From the NCBI RefSeq assembly GCF_020171805.1, contig NZ_JAIVAF010000001.1, positions 744,001-808,000 of the forward strand: 64,000 nt of DNA. Direction: 5' to 3'. This document shows, piece by piece, positions 26,137 to 34,493 of the stretch (its first letter is position 1; each line of letters starts with the position of its first letter). The notes under the pieces are model-generated. The model made no database searches, was not told where the DNA came from, and saw only the letters and a list, made by a program, of their open reading frames with translations. This stretch comes from Guptibacillus algicola. GTDB lineage: Bacteria > Bacillota > Bacilli > Bacillales > Guptibacillaceae. The translations under genes were made by a program, and so were the position numbers.

Positions 26137-28160
26137 TACACTGCCTGCTCGATCGACTTTCCTTGCTGAAGCTGATACATCTGATAATATCTACCTTGTT
26201 TCTTCATAAGCTCATCATGACTTCCTCTTTCGGCGATTTCTCCTTGGTGGAGGACGAGGATTTGATCGGCCTCTCTAATCGTTGATAGTCTATGAGCAAT
26301 GATGAATGTCGTTCGACCCTTCTTCAGGGTATCCAGTGCATTCTGAATCACGATCTCCGTTTCTGTATCAACATTTGAAGTTGCCTCGTCAAGTATAAGA
26401 ACGGCCGGATCAAACGCAAGAGCGCGCGCAAATGAAATTAACTGACGTTGACCTGAAGAAAGCGTGCTACCCTTCTCAATTACTGGCTCATCATACCCTT
26501 TTGGTAGAGATTTCAGTAACTCATCTGCTCCGACATCGTTTAACGCCTTCTCTATTTTCTCTCTTGATATAGAAGGGTCATCTAAACTAACGTTCGAGGC
26601 AATCGTGCCAGTGAACAGAAATGGATCCTGCAAGACAATCGCCATATGCTGTCTGAGGAATTGCTTCGGAATCGATTGTATATCCTTCCCATCGATTGTA
26701 ATCTTACCTTTTTGATTATCGTAGAAGCGAAACAGCAGGTTCATGATCGAACTTTTCCCTGAACCTGTATGCCCCACTAAAGCAACGGTTTCACCTTTCT
26801 TTGCGGTAAAGGAAAGATCTTTTAGTACATAGTCTTCTTCCTTATAAGCAAATGAAACCTTTTCAAAAGCCACATTCCCCTCATACCGTTTAAGCTCACC
26901 ATCAGCAACGTCTTCTCCTTTTTCATCTAGCAATTCGAATACACGATCGGCTGCTACAAGAGCTTGCTCCAGGTTAGCTAATTGATTCACCATGTTTGTA
27001 ACAGGTTGGAATAGTCTATTTAAGTAATCGACAAAGGCATATAGCACGCCGAGACTTACGACAGAACCTGCCGTCAACGACGCCCCTCCAAAATACCAGA
27101 TGAGCGCAACAAAGGTGATATTCCTTAAGATGTTAACAAGGTTATATGACATAAGTGAATTTAAGTTCAAAAGTTTATTTTGATACGTGAAATGACTTTC
27201 ATTCAACGTCTCAAATTCTTTTTCTGTTTGTGATTGACGTTTAAATGCTCTGATAATCGATATCCCTTGGATCGACTCGTTGATCATCCCATTGATATCA
27301 CTAATTCTCGTTCTGATAACTTTGTTGTATTTCGAAGCAAATTTTCGATAGACGATAATCCACACCACTAGGATCGGAACGATAGCAAGGGTGATAAATG
27401 CGAGTTTCACATCTAAGAAGAATAGAGCGATAAAGATACCGGTCATATAAATGATACTAGTGAAAAATGTAGCAAGAACGGTAACGTAAAGTTCTCGAAT
27501 CGCTTCAGTATCGTTGGTTATTCGTGATACAACCTTACCTGCCGGGAGATTATCGAAATAGTTGATGTGAAGTCTTTGAATTTGAGCGTAGACATCTGTT
27601 CGCATGTTTTGAATGATTCGGTTTGCTGATGTTTGTAACAACAGTCCTTGACCGTACTCAAAAAACGAAGCAAATACAAGTAAACCAAAATACAGTCCGA
27701 TCAACCAAATAAGAGGTTGAAACTCAGGTGTATAGAACTTTAGAAGCTCTGATTTACTAAGCTTTTTTGCTTCATAAGTTGCTTCTTGGTTATCTTTTGA
27801 AATGGTAATAACACCATTCTCTACCGAGCGCTCACCATCAAAAGAGATCGTATTATTAACGAAGTAATAGTTTCTTCCTACTTGAAGAATTCTTACCTCT
27901 TTCCCTTTTTCTTCATTGCTAGAGAAATGGTCACTACGCTTATACCATTCTCCACTGTATTTAACCGCGTCTTCCCCTTGATCGGTCTCGAACCAAGGGT
28001 TCTCAATACCTAGAATATGTTTATCGATCATCCGCTTTGCAATGAGCGGTCCCGATAGTTCTGCTGCCACAGCAACTGTAAGCAGAAGAAGTGCGATAAG
28101 AATTGTTTTCTTAAAGCGAAGTGCGTAATTTACTAATCGTTTCCCAACATTCCGATTCAC
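26136..28160 (-). CDS. bmrD: Heterodimeric multidrug ABC exporter, BmrD-type half
   Basis: A 674-residue half transporter: N-terminal membrane domain, then nucleotide-binding domain with Walker A GHTGSGKSS, signature LSSGQRQL, Walker B VLILDEATSNVD and H-loop IIAHRLST. An extra loop of about 80 residues (FETDQGEDAVKYSGEW onward) between the first two helices is the extracellular insertion of BmrD. The GTG start at 28160 has AAGGAGGTG upstream and follows the bmrC stop directly. With BmrC it forms an asymmetric drug exporter with one canonical ATPase site. Confidence 0.93.
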   Translation of the reverse strand: MNRNVGKRLVNYALRFKKTILIALLLLTVAVAAELSGPLIAKRMIDKHILGIENPWFETDQGEDAVKYSGEWYKRSDHFSSNEEKGKEVRILQVGRNYYFVNNTISFDGERSVENGVITISKDNQEATYEAKKLSKSELLKFYTPEFQPLIWLIGLYFGLLVFASFFEYGQGLLLQTSANRIIQNMRTDVYAQIQRLHINYFDNLPAGKVVSRITNDTEAIRELYVTVLATFFTSIIYMTGIFIALFFLDVKLAFITLAIVPILVVWIIVYRKFASKYNKVIRTRISDINGMINESIQGISIIRAFKRQSQTEKEFETLNESHFTYQNKLLNLNSLMSYNLVNILRNITFVALIWYFGGASLTAGSVVSLGVLYAFVDYLNRLFQPVTNMVNQLANLEQALVAADRVFELLDEKGEDVADGELKRYEGNVAFEKVSFAYKEEDYVLKDLSFTAKKGETVALVGHTGSGKSSIMNLLFRFYDNQKGKITIDGKDIQSIPKQFLRQHMAIVLQDPFLFTGTIASNVSLDDPSISREKIEKALNDVGADELLKSLPKGYDEPVIEKGSTLSSGQRQLISFARALAFDPAVLILDEATSNVDTETEIVIQNALDTLKKGRTTFIIAHRLSTIREADQILVLHQGEIAERGSHDELMKKQGRYYQMYQLQQGKSIEQAV

Positions 28161-29912
28161 TTACAGCACCTCCTTCAAATTATCCTCAAGCTGCTGCCTG
28201 TCAAATTGTTCTTTATACCAACCATTTTGTTTGATTAGTTCTTTATGAGTGCCTGATTCTATTACTCTGCCTTCCTCGAGTACGATGATCCGATCTGCAT
28301 GTTGAACGCCTGATAAGCGATGAGTAGCAATTAGCGTCGTTTTACCCGCTCGCTCGTTTCGTATATTAGAAATGATCTGTGCTTCGGTTTTCCCATCAAC
28401 TGCTGACATCGCATCATCGAGAATCAAAATTTCAGGATCGATCATTAGAGCCCTTGCAATGGAGACGCGTTGTTTTTGACCACCAGACAAAGCTACTCCC
28501 TTTTCGCCTACAAGGGTATCGAGCCCTGATGGGAGAATATGAATGTCTTTTTGAATATCAGCTAGCCTTAGAACACGGTCTACATCGCGATCCGTTCCTT
28601 CGCTTCTTCCAAAAAGAATATTCTCCTTTACTGTTCTCGAGAAAAGAATTTGATCCTGAGGAACATACCCGATCCACCCTTGAAGTGTTTCTAACGAAAA
28701 TCGCTGAATTGGAACGCCTGAGAGTTTCACTTCACCTTCACCAGGAGGATACTCTCGTAACAACTGCTTCAGTAGTGTGGTTTTACCACTTCCAGTACGA
28801 CCAACGATTCCAAGCGTTTCACCTTTAGAGAGTGTAAATGTGATGTCATCGAGGTTCTTAACCTCAGAAGAAGGATACGTAAACGTTACGTGATCAAATT
28901 CGATCGCCCCAGGTTCGCGAAGATAATGAGGTGAAGGTTCTTCTTTTACATCGGCATCATAATTCAAAATTTTATTTACTCTGTCGAGTGATGCATTCCC
29001 TCTTTGCATAACGTTGATGAGCTCTCCAACTGCAATCATCGGCCAGATTAACATCCCTAGATAAACGTTAAATGACACGAGTTCACCAAGAGTTAAGGCG
29101 TTGTGAAAAACTAAATATGCGCCGTAACCAAGACCGATTAAGTAGCTTATTCCTACTAGTACTTTAATTGTTGGTTCAAACAATACATCGATCTTTGCTA
29201 CTCCGATATTCTTGTTATACACATCTTCTGTTAAACGACGAAACTTATCTTGGTCGGCACGTTCTTGCACATAAGCTCTAGTCACTCTTACCCCAGCGAT
29301 GGATTCTAAGACCTGATCGTTCATTTCACCGAATGAATCCTGAGCTGCAGTGAATCGTTTGTGTATGATTTTTCCATACCGATTCATAGCAAGAGCCATA
29401 AGAGGCAGAGGCAGTATTGCAGCTAACGTTAGTTTCCAACTGATGAGAATACTCATTGTCGCAAGAACGATAATCATGAAGGCGGTGGAGTCAACAAGCG
29501 TCAAGATTCCGAACCCTGCCGTCATCGATACCGCTTTCAAATCGTTAGTAGCTCGTGCCATCAAATCTCCAGTTCTATTTCTCTCATAAAAAGTTGAAGT
29601 CATCTTTAACAAGTGTTTCATGTATTTTGAGCGCAGCATTCTCTCAACTAAGAACGCTCCTCCAAATAATTGATACATCCAAATGTACGTAATAAAATAA
29701 ACAGCGAGCAACAATGCTCCATACGTGAGAAGGTAATTTTGTAACCGATCCCATGTTAATGTCCCGATATTAATTTCATCAATTGCCATTCCAATCAATT
29801 TCGGTGGAATCATTTCAAGCACACCCGCAAAAACGAGTAGAAATATTGCAATAGCATAACGTTTCCAATGCTGTTTAAAAAACCAGCTTAACTTCCCTAA
29901 AATTGCGAACAA
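28161..29912 (-). CDS. bmrC: Heterodimeric multidrug ABC exporter, BmrC-type half
   Basis: I use the TTG at 29912, which GGGGGG serves; the open frame from 29963 adds 17 residues with no family match and no ribosome binding site. This gives 583 residues starting MFAILGKLSWFFKQHW, close to BmrC. The Walker A is GRTGSGKTT, the signature LSGGQKQR, and the Walker B ILILDDAMSAVD has Asp where most have the catalytic Glu, the degenerate site expected of this half. The attenuator at 29947-30142 sits directly upstream, so regulation is probably by ribosome stalling. Confidence 0.92.
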   Translation of the reverse strand: MFAILGKLSWFFKQHWKRYAIAIFLLVFAGVLEMIPPKLIGMAIDEINIGTLTWDRLQNYLLTYGALLLAVYFITYIWMYQLFGGAFLVERMLRSKYMKHLLKMTSTFYERNRTGDLMARATNDLKAVSMTAGFGILTLVDSTAFMIIVLATMSILISWKLTLAAILPLPLMALAMNRYGKIIHKRFTAAQDSFGEMNDQVLESIAGVRVTRAYVQERADQDKFRRLTEDVYNKNIGVAKIDVLFEPTIKVLVGISYLIGLGYGAYLVFHNALTLGELVSFNVYLGMLIWPMIAVGELINVMQRGNASLDRVNKILNYDADVKEEPSPHYLREPGAIEFDHVTFTYPSSEVKNLDDITFTLSKGETLGIVGRTGSGKTTLLKQLLREYPPGEGEVKLSGVPIQRFSLETLQGWIGYVPQDQILFSRTVKENILFGRSEGTDRDVDRVLRLADIQKDIHILPSGLDTLVGEKGVALSGGQKQRVSIARALMIDPEILILDDAMSAVDGKTEAQIISNIRNERAGKTTLIATHRLSGVQHADRIIVLEEGRVIESGTHKELIKQNGWYKEQFDRQQLEDNLKEVL

Positions 29913-29946
29913 TCCATTCCCCCCAATCCCTTTTACCAAGACTACA

Positions 29947-29958
29947 GCCCAAATGTAA
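29947..29958 (-). promoter_or_regulatory. Pairing element (3' arm) of the bmr leader, next to the bmrC ribosome binding site
   Basis: On the transcript this is TTACATTTGGGC, exactly complementary to GCCCAAATGTAA inside the leader peptide at 30087-30076. A ribosome on the leader would prevent this pairing. Confidence 0.6.
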
Positions 29959-29970
29959 GACATTAAAATT

Positions 29971-30023
29971 GCCCAACAAAAAAAGGCATAACCGTACGCG
30001 GTTATGCCTGATCTTCGTTGGGC
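29971..30023 (-). terminator. Attenuator terminator ahead of bmrC
   Basis: The 10-bp stem AGGCATAACC/GGTTATGCCT (29984-30009) is followed on minus by seven U (29983-29977). Flanking GCCCAAC (30023-30017 on minus) and GTTGGGC (29977-29971) can pair around it. The hairpin lies between the leader peptide and bmrC. Confidence 0.88.
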
Positions 30024-30067
30024 ATTAAATAGGGCGCACGTCTAAGACGCTTCTCACCCCTAAACCT

Positions 30068-30142
30068 TTAAAACATTACATTTGGGCAATGTGCGTCTCT
30101 TTCACATGAAATTAATAGGATAACTCTCTTAACATGCTCCAT
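30068..30142 (-). CDS. 24-codon leader peptide of the bmrCD operon
   Basis: ATG 30142 opens a 24-codon frame ending at 30068, beginning MEHVKRVILLISCERDAH and ending PNVMF. It is followed by the attenuator terminator and then bmrC, the layout of B. subtilis bmrB-bmrCD, where antibiotic-stalled translation of a leader releases termination. This leader is shorter than bmrB and differs in sequence. The ribosome binding site (GGGAGTG) is moderate. TTGACA at 30207-30202 is a possible -35 of the operon promoter. Confidence 0.7.
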   Translation of the reverse strand: MEHVKRVILLISCERDAHCPNVMF

Positions 30143-30209
30143 CACACACACTCCCTTTCGAATTTTTTCACTATGTTAGCTTAGCATTATTTTCACAAAA
30201 TTGTCAATA

Positions 30210-31259
30210 TTAATTTTTTAAAGGATTGACACTTTCATTTCCTGTTAAATTCGCGATCATTTCCACTAAAAGATCAATTTCTTCTTCCATATCTTTCAAG
30301 CTCACTGTCTCGACTGGCGCATGCATATAGCGGAGAGGAAGTGATAATAAAGAGACCGGGACACCTTCTCCTGTTAAGCGAAGTTTATCTGCATCCGTTC
30401 CTGTCATTCTCGGAGTTAGCTCATACTGAACCTTCATGTCTAATTTCTTTGCAGCGTCGAGCAGCATTTGATTGACCTTAATATTAATCGGTGCACCTTT
30501 TGCAATGACAGGACCGCCACCAATTTTCACGTCTGTATGTTTACTTGAATCGATACCAGGATAATCGGATGCGAACGTTACATCACAAGCGATCGCCATC
30601 GTAGGCTTAATGCCCGCTCCGGCGAAATAGGCTCCCCCCATGTTCGTTTCTTCGTTCACTGTACTTACAGCGTATACACCCACTTTTGGATTGCGCTTCG
30701 CTACTTCTTTCAACACTTCAGCAACGATGAACGAACCTGTTCGATTATCGAGTCCTCTTCCACTTATTCGGTCGTTTAACAGGAACTCAACATCGCGCTT
30801 GTAAACCGCTAAATCCCCGATTTCAATATACTTTTCTACCTCTTCTTTCGAAGTTGCTCCGCAATCGATATAGAGATCATCAAATGTAAATTCACCCTTA
30901 GCACCACCATGATGCTCTGCATTGACACCAAAGACACCATTCAACTTCCCATGTGTGCCAAAGATCGTTACCTTCATTCCGATAGCAGGTTTATGACTTA
31001 TTCCACCAAGCTTTTCAACTCGAATGAACCCTTTATCATCGATTTTCTTCACCATAAAGCCAATTTCATCAGAATGGCCAGCTAACAACACTTTAAATTC
31101 AGCTTCTGGATTTAAGATGCCGATTACATTTCCAGCATGATCTGTACGCATTTCATCAGCAAATTCACTAACATACTCCATCCACTTATGCTGGATTTCC
31201 ATTTCAGCTCCAGAAGGAGAAGGCGTTGCAAGTAGTTCTAGTAAAAAGTCTTTATTCAT
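30210..31259 (-). CDS. M42-family metallopeptidase (aminopeptidase/endoglucanase type)
   Basis: A 349-residue M42 protein with the dinuclear-metal signatures AGHSDEIGFMV (His, Asp), GRGLDNRTGS (catalytic Asp pair), VNEETNMGGAYF (Glu-Glu) and AIACDVTFASDYPG (Asp), plus the C-terminal RYMHAPVETVSLKD with its His ligand. It forms cytosolic dodecamers that cleave N-terminal residues. The substrate is not set by the sequence. The operon leader for bmrCD begins just past its stop codon, on the same strand, without a terminator in between. Confidence 0.92.
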   Translation of the reverse strand: MNKDFLLELLATPSPSGAEMEIQHKWMEYVSEFADEMRTDHAGNVIGILNPEAEFKVLLAGHSDEIGFMVKKIDDKGFIRVEKLGGISHKPAIGMKVTIFGTHGKLNGVFGVNAEHHGGAKGEFTFDDLYIDCGATSKEEVEKYIEIGDLAVYKRDVEFLLNDRISGRGLDNRTGSFIVAEVLKEVAKRNPKVGVYAVSTVNEETNMGGAYFAGAGIKPTMAIACDVTFASDYPGIDSSKHTDVKIGGGPVIAKGAPINIKVNQMLLDAAKKLDMKVQYELTPRMTGTDADKLRLTGEGVPVSLLSLPLRYMHAPVETVSLKDMEEEIDLLVEMIANLTGNESVNPLKN

Positions 31260-31334
31260 TTCAATAGCACCTCCGTTAATTCATCCACTACGATTGTACC
31301 GTACCGTTCTTTTACATGCTAGTTCGTCCAATAC

Positions 31335-31363
31335 TAAAAAAACATCTCGCTGTGCGAGATGTT
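31335..31363 (-). terminator. Terminator after the PfkB kinase
   Basis: AACATCTCGC (31341-31350) pairs with GCGAGATGTT (31354-31363), with U on the minus strand. Confidence 0.88.
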
Positions 31364-31419
31364 CAGTTTGTTAAGATAGCTTGATTAATGATGGTCTTAA
31401 AGCGACATGTTTAAACTCA

Positions 31420-32370
31420 TTACTTCAATAGCTCTTGTACTTCAGTAAATGTTGGCAGAGCTGTCATCGCACCTTTTGTTGAGGCTGCAAGAGCTCCGGA
31501 TACGCTCGCAAATTGTGTAATCTTCTTAAGGTCTTCTTTCGTTATCGTTGACAATTCTTCTTGAAATTCATTAAATCCGTACAAAATGCCGGAAACGAAA
31601 GCATCTCCAGCACCAGTCGTATCGACTGCGTCAACCTTCATGGCTGGAACCTCCAAAGAATACTCTGGTGTATAAACAAGGCTTCCCTTTCCGCCCATCG
31701 TAATGAAGATAACTGGAATGTGATAGTGTGAAAGCTTCTTAATCCCAGCATCGATATCTTCTTCTCCAGTAATGAACGTGAGCTCCTCGTCAGACAACTT
31801 CAGAATATCTGCTTCCGAAAGCATAGAGACGATGGTTTCTTTTGCTCGCTCTTCACTTTCCCAAAGCCCAAGTCTGAGATTTGGATCATATGACACGATG
31901 AGACCTTTTTCTTTTGCAATCTCAACTGCTTTTCTTGTTGCACTTCTAGAAGGTTCGCTTATCATCGAAATCGAACCGAAATGGAGAATCCGATGGTGAT
32001 CAAACACTTCTTCAACAATTTCCTCTGAATGAAGAAAGCGGTCAGCACTTGGATTTATGTAAAAGTCAAAGCTGCGTTCCCCATCCTCTGCATTTGTAAC
32101 GAACACAACACCCGTACGCTCAGATTCTGTCAAGATCATGGTAGATACATCAACGCCATAATTACGTAACGTGTCTCTAAGAAAACGTCCTAGTACGTCA
32201 TCACCTACTTTTCCTAAGAAAGTAGACTTTGCTCCTAGACGAGAAAGACCAACAGATACATTTGCTGGTGCTCCTCCAGGACTTTTTTGATACGTTATAT
32301 TGTCTTTATCTAGAGGGATAAAATCAATCAAGGCTTCACCTAGACTAATAATTCCTTTATTATGACTCAT
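31420..32370 (-). CDS. PfkB-family sugar kinase (fructokinase-like)
   Basis: A 316-residue ribokinase-fold enzyme starting SLGEALIDFIPLD, with PGGAPANVSVGLSRLG (sugar loop) and the ATP/anion-hole motif DTTGAGDAFVSGILYG near residue 250, the catalytic Asp in GAGD. The N-terminal motif and length fit bacterial fructokinases, though 2-dehydro-3-deoxygluconokinases look similar. It stands alone with no PTS or invertase gene nearby, so the substrate cannot be set. Confidence 0.88.
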   Translation of the reverse strand: MSHNKGIISLGEALIDFIPLDKDNITYQKSPGGAPANVSVGLSRLGAKSTFLGKVGDDVLGRFLRDTLRNYGVDVSTMILTESERTGVVFVTNAEDGERSFDFYINPSADRFLHSEEIVEEVFDHHRILHFGSISMISEPSRSATRKAVEIAKEKGLIVSYDPNLRLGLWESEERAKETIVSMLSEADILKLSDEELTFITGEEDIDAGIKKLSHYHIPVIFITMGGKGSLVYTPEYSLEVPAMKVDAVDTTGAGDAFVSGILYGFNEFQEELSTITKEDLKKITQFASVSGALAASTKGAMTALPTFTEVQELLK

Positions 32371-32510
32371 TTGATTCCTCCTAATCGAAAATAAACATTA
32401 ACTCCAAAAGAAGGGAGTAGCTTTCTCGCTATCATATCACGATAGTTTAAGATACTAAAGAGAAAAAGCACTTAACTTTTTTATAGAAATTGTAAAGACT
32501 TCATAGCCTA

Positions 32511-33887
32511 TTAGCCCATGATTTTTTTTATTATTTTGAATCCATTTTTAGCTGATGGATATCGGAAAGAGAAATCAAATTTGGTGGTCTGTTTTACGAT
32601 GCTCTTCTTGTTAGAGAAAGCGTCAAAACTCGCTTTTCCATGATAGCTGCCTGTTCCACTCGTACCTACACCACCGAAAGGAAGATAGGGTGAAACAATA
32701 TGCATAAGCGTATCGTTCATACATCCACCACCAAATGAAAGGTTGTCCGTGATGTAATCCTGTTTCTCTTCGCTTTCTGAGAAGAAATAAAGAGCTAATG
32801 GTTTCGGACGCTTTCGTACTTCCTGAACGACTTTCGAAAGGTCATCAAACTCAAGTACAGGTAGTAACGGTCCAAAGATCTCCTCCTGCATGATGGGATC
32901 TTCCCACGAAATATTATCGATTATTGTAGGAGCAATGACTCTCTCTTCAGATCGGTGCTGTCCTCCGATAATCACATCGCCATCATTTAGAAAGTTTTTC
33001 AATCTCTCAAAATGCTTGTCACTTACAATATGGGCATACTTCTCATCACTTATTGGATCTTCGCCGTAGAAATCATTCAGGACTTCTTGCATGTTCTTGA
33101 GCAAATTCTGCTTTACATCACTGTGCACATACAGATAATCAGGAGCGATACAAGTTTGGCCTGCATTCGTGAATTTCCCCCACATTATTCTTTTGGCGGC
33201 AAGTTTTAAGTTAGCATCTTTCTCAACAATAGCTGGGCTTTTACCACCTAATTCGAGGGTCACCGGAATTAGCTGTTTTGCCGCAGCTTCCATTACGATT
33301 TTCCCAACTGCAACGCTACCAGTGAAGAATATATGATCAAATGGCTGTTTGAGCAATTCTGTACTTTCCTGAACTCCACCTTCAACAATAGAGATATACT
33401 TCTCATCAAAGTTTTCTCTAATCAACTTAGCAAGCACTTTCGAAACTGTCGGAGTTAGTTCTGATGGCTTCAATACTGCGCAATTCCCAGCAGCTATTGC
33501 ACCTACCAGTGGTGCTAACTGAAGTTGAAAAGGATAATTCCAAGGCGCAATAATTAACGTTACTCCAAATGGTTCTGAATGAACGTGACTTTTTGAACCA
33601 AGGTGAGTGATAGGGGTTTTGACACTTTCTGGTTTCATCCATTCCTTTAAGTGCTTTATTGTAAATTTAATTTCCTCAAGAAGAAAACCAATTTCTGTTG
33701 TGTACGCTTCCCATTCTGATTTATGTAGATCAGTCTTTAACGCATCCAATACCTCTTCTTCATACTCCTTGACCGCATTCTTTAATACTTCAAGCTGTTG
33801 TTTTCTAAACTCATACTTTTTTGTATCACCAATATGATAATAACTTTTATGATTTTCAACAAGTTCAGGTATCGATGTCATAGCCAA
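32511..33887 (-). CDS. Class 3-type aldehyde dehydrogenase (YwdH-like)
   Basis: A 458-residue NAD(P)-dependent enzyme. The proton-acceptor Glu is in TLELGGKSP, the cofactor loop is IIAPWNYPFQL and FFTGSVAVGK, and the catalytic Cys is in TNAGQTCIAPDY. The C-terminus has an extension rich in K and F. Length and motifs match YwdH and related class 3 dehydrogenases, which oxidise medium- or long-chain aliphatic aldehydes. It is a lone gene. Confidence 0.92.
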   Translation of the reverse strand: MAMTSIPELVENHKSYYHIGDTKKYEFRKQQLEVLKNAVKEYEEEVLDALKTDLHKSEWEAYTTEIGFLLEEIKFTIKHLKEWMKPESVKTPITHLGSKSHVHSEPFGVTLIIAPWNYPFQLQLAPLVGAIAAGNCAVLKPSELTPTVSKVLAKLIRENFDEKYISIVEGGVQESTELLKQPFDHIFFTGSVAVGKIVMEAAAKQLIPVTLELGGKSPAIVEKDANLKLAAKRIMWGKFTNAGQTCIAPDYLYVHSDVKQNLLKNMQEVLNDFYGEDPISDEKYAHIVSDKHFERLKNFLNDGDVIIGGQHRSEERVIAPTIIDNISWEDPIMQEEIFGPLLPVLEFDDLSKVVQEVRKRPKPLALYFFSESEEKQDYITDNLSFGGGCMNDTLMHIVSPYLPFGGVGTSGTGSYHGKASFDAFSNKKSIVKQTTKFDFSFRYPSAKNGFKIIKKIMG

Positions 33888-34072
33888 TACTCCTTTGATT
33901 CTTATTTGTTCTTAAGTTTAAACTCTTAAACATAAGGTGTCAATCAATACACTTCCTCTTAGTATACCTCTTCAAAATCAGTTTAACATTTCTTTTCAAA
34001 GGGGAGAAACGTTGTATAAATGGATTTCCTATTATAGAAACTAAAACGAGCAAATCAAGGGAGGCAAATACC

Positions 34073-34459
34073 ATCGAAACGCTTGGTCATCATATAATAG
34101 CCGAAATGTGGAATTGCAATAAAGAGAAATTGAACGACCTGGTATTCATTGAAGAAACCTTTGCGAAAGCAGCACTCGATTCTGGTGCTGAGATACGAGA
34201 TGTCGTTTTTCACCCTTTTGAACCTCAAGGAATTAGCGGAGCCGTGATCATAGCAGAGTCGCACCTCACGATTCATAGCTTTCCTGAACATGGGTATGCC
34301 TCGATCGATGTGTACACCTGTGGAGATAAGATCGACCCATCACAAGCAACAGATATGATTGCTCAAGAGCTAGAGGCGAGTACGGTTCACTCTGTGAAAA
34401 TTCCTCGAGGAACTGGAGAGATCACAGTTAGAGAACTTGAAAAGAAAGGATTAGATTAA
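34073..34459 (+). CDS. speD: S-adenosylmethionine decarboxylase proenzyme, apparent ATC start
   Basis: Pyruvoyl-dependent enzyme that makes decarboxylated SAM for spermidine. The self-cleavage site is the Ser of AESHLTIHS, followed by [16 protein letters not shown] with its acidic and cysteine residues. Counting from an ATC at 34073, the protein is 128 residues and aligns from its first residue with B. subtilis SpeD (METMGRHVISELW there, [13 protein letters not shown] here). AAGGGAGG ends eight bases ahead of the ATC. The first ATG is at 34106, has no ribosome binding site and would lose the first beta-strand. I therefore call the non-standard start. Confidence 0.85.
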   Translation: METLGHHIIAEMWNCNKEKLNDLVFIEETFAKAALDSGAEIRDVVFHPFEPQGISGAVIIAESHLTIHSFPEHGYASIDVYTCGDKIDPSQATDMIAQELEASTVHSVKIPRGTGEITVRELEKKGLD

Positions 34460-34493
34460 AGAACACGTGCGAACTTCGCACGTTGTTCTTTAA
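34458..34493. terminator. Bidirectional terminator between speD and sqhC
   Basis: GAAC/GTTC and CGTGCGAA/TTCGCACG pair around one base, with A and T runs outside. Confidence 0.82.
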
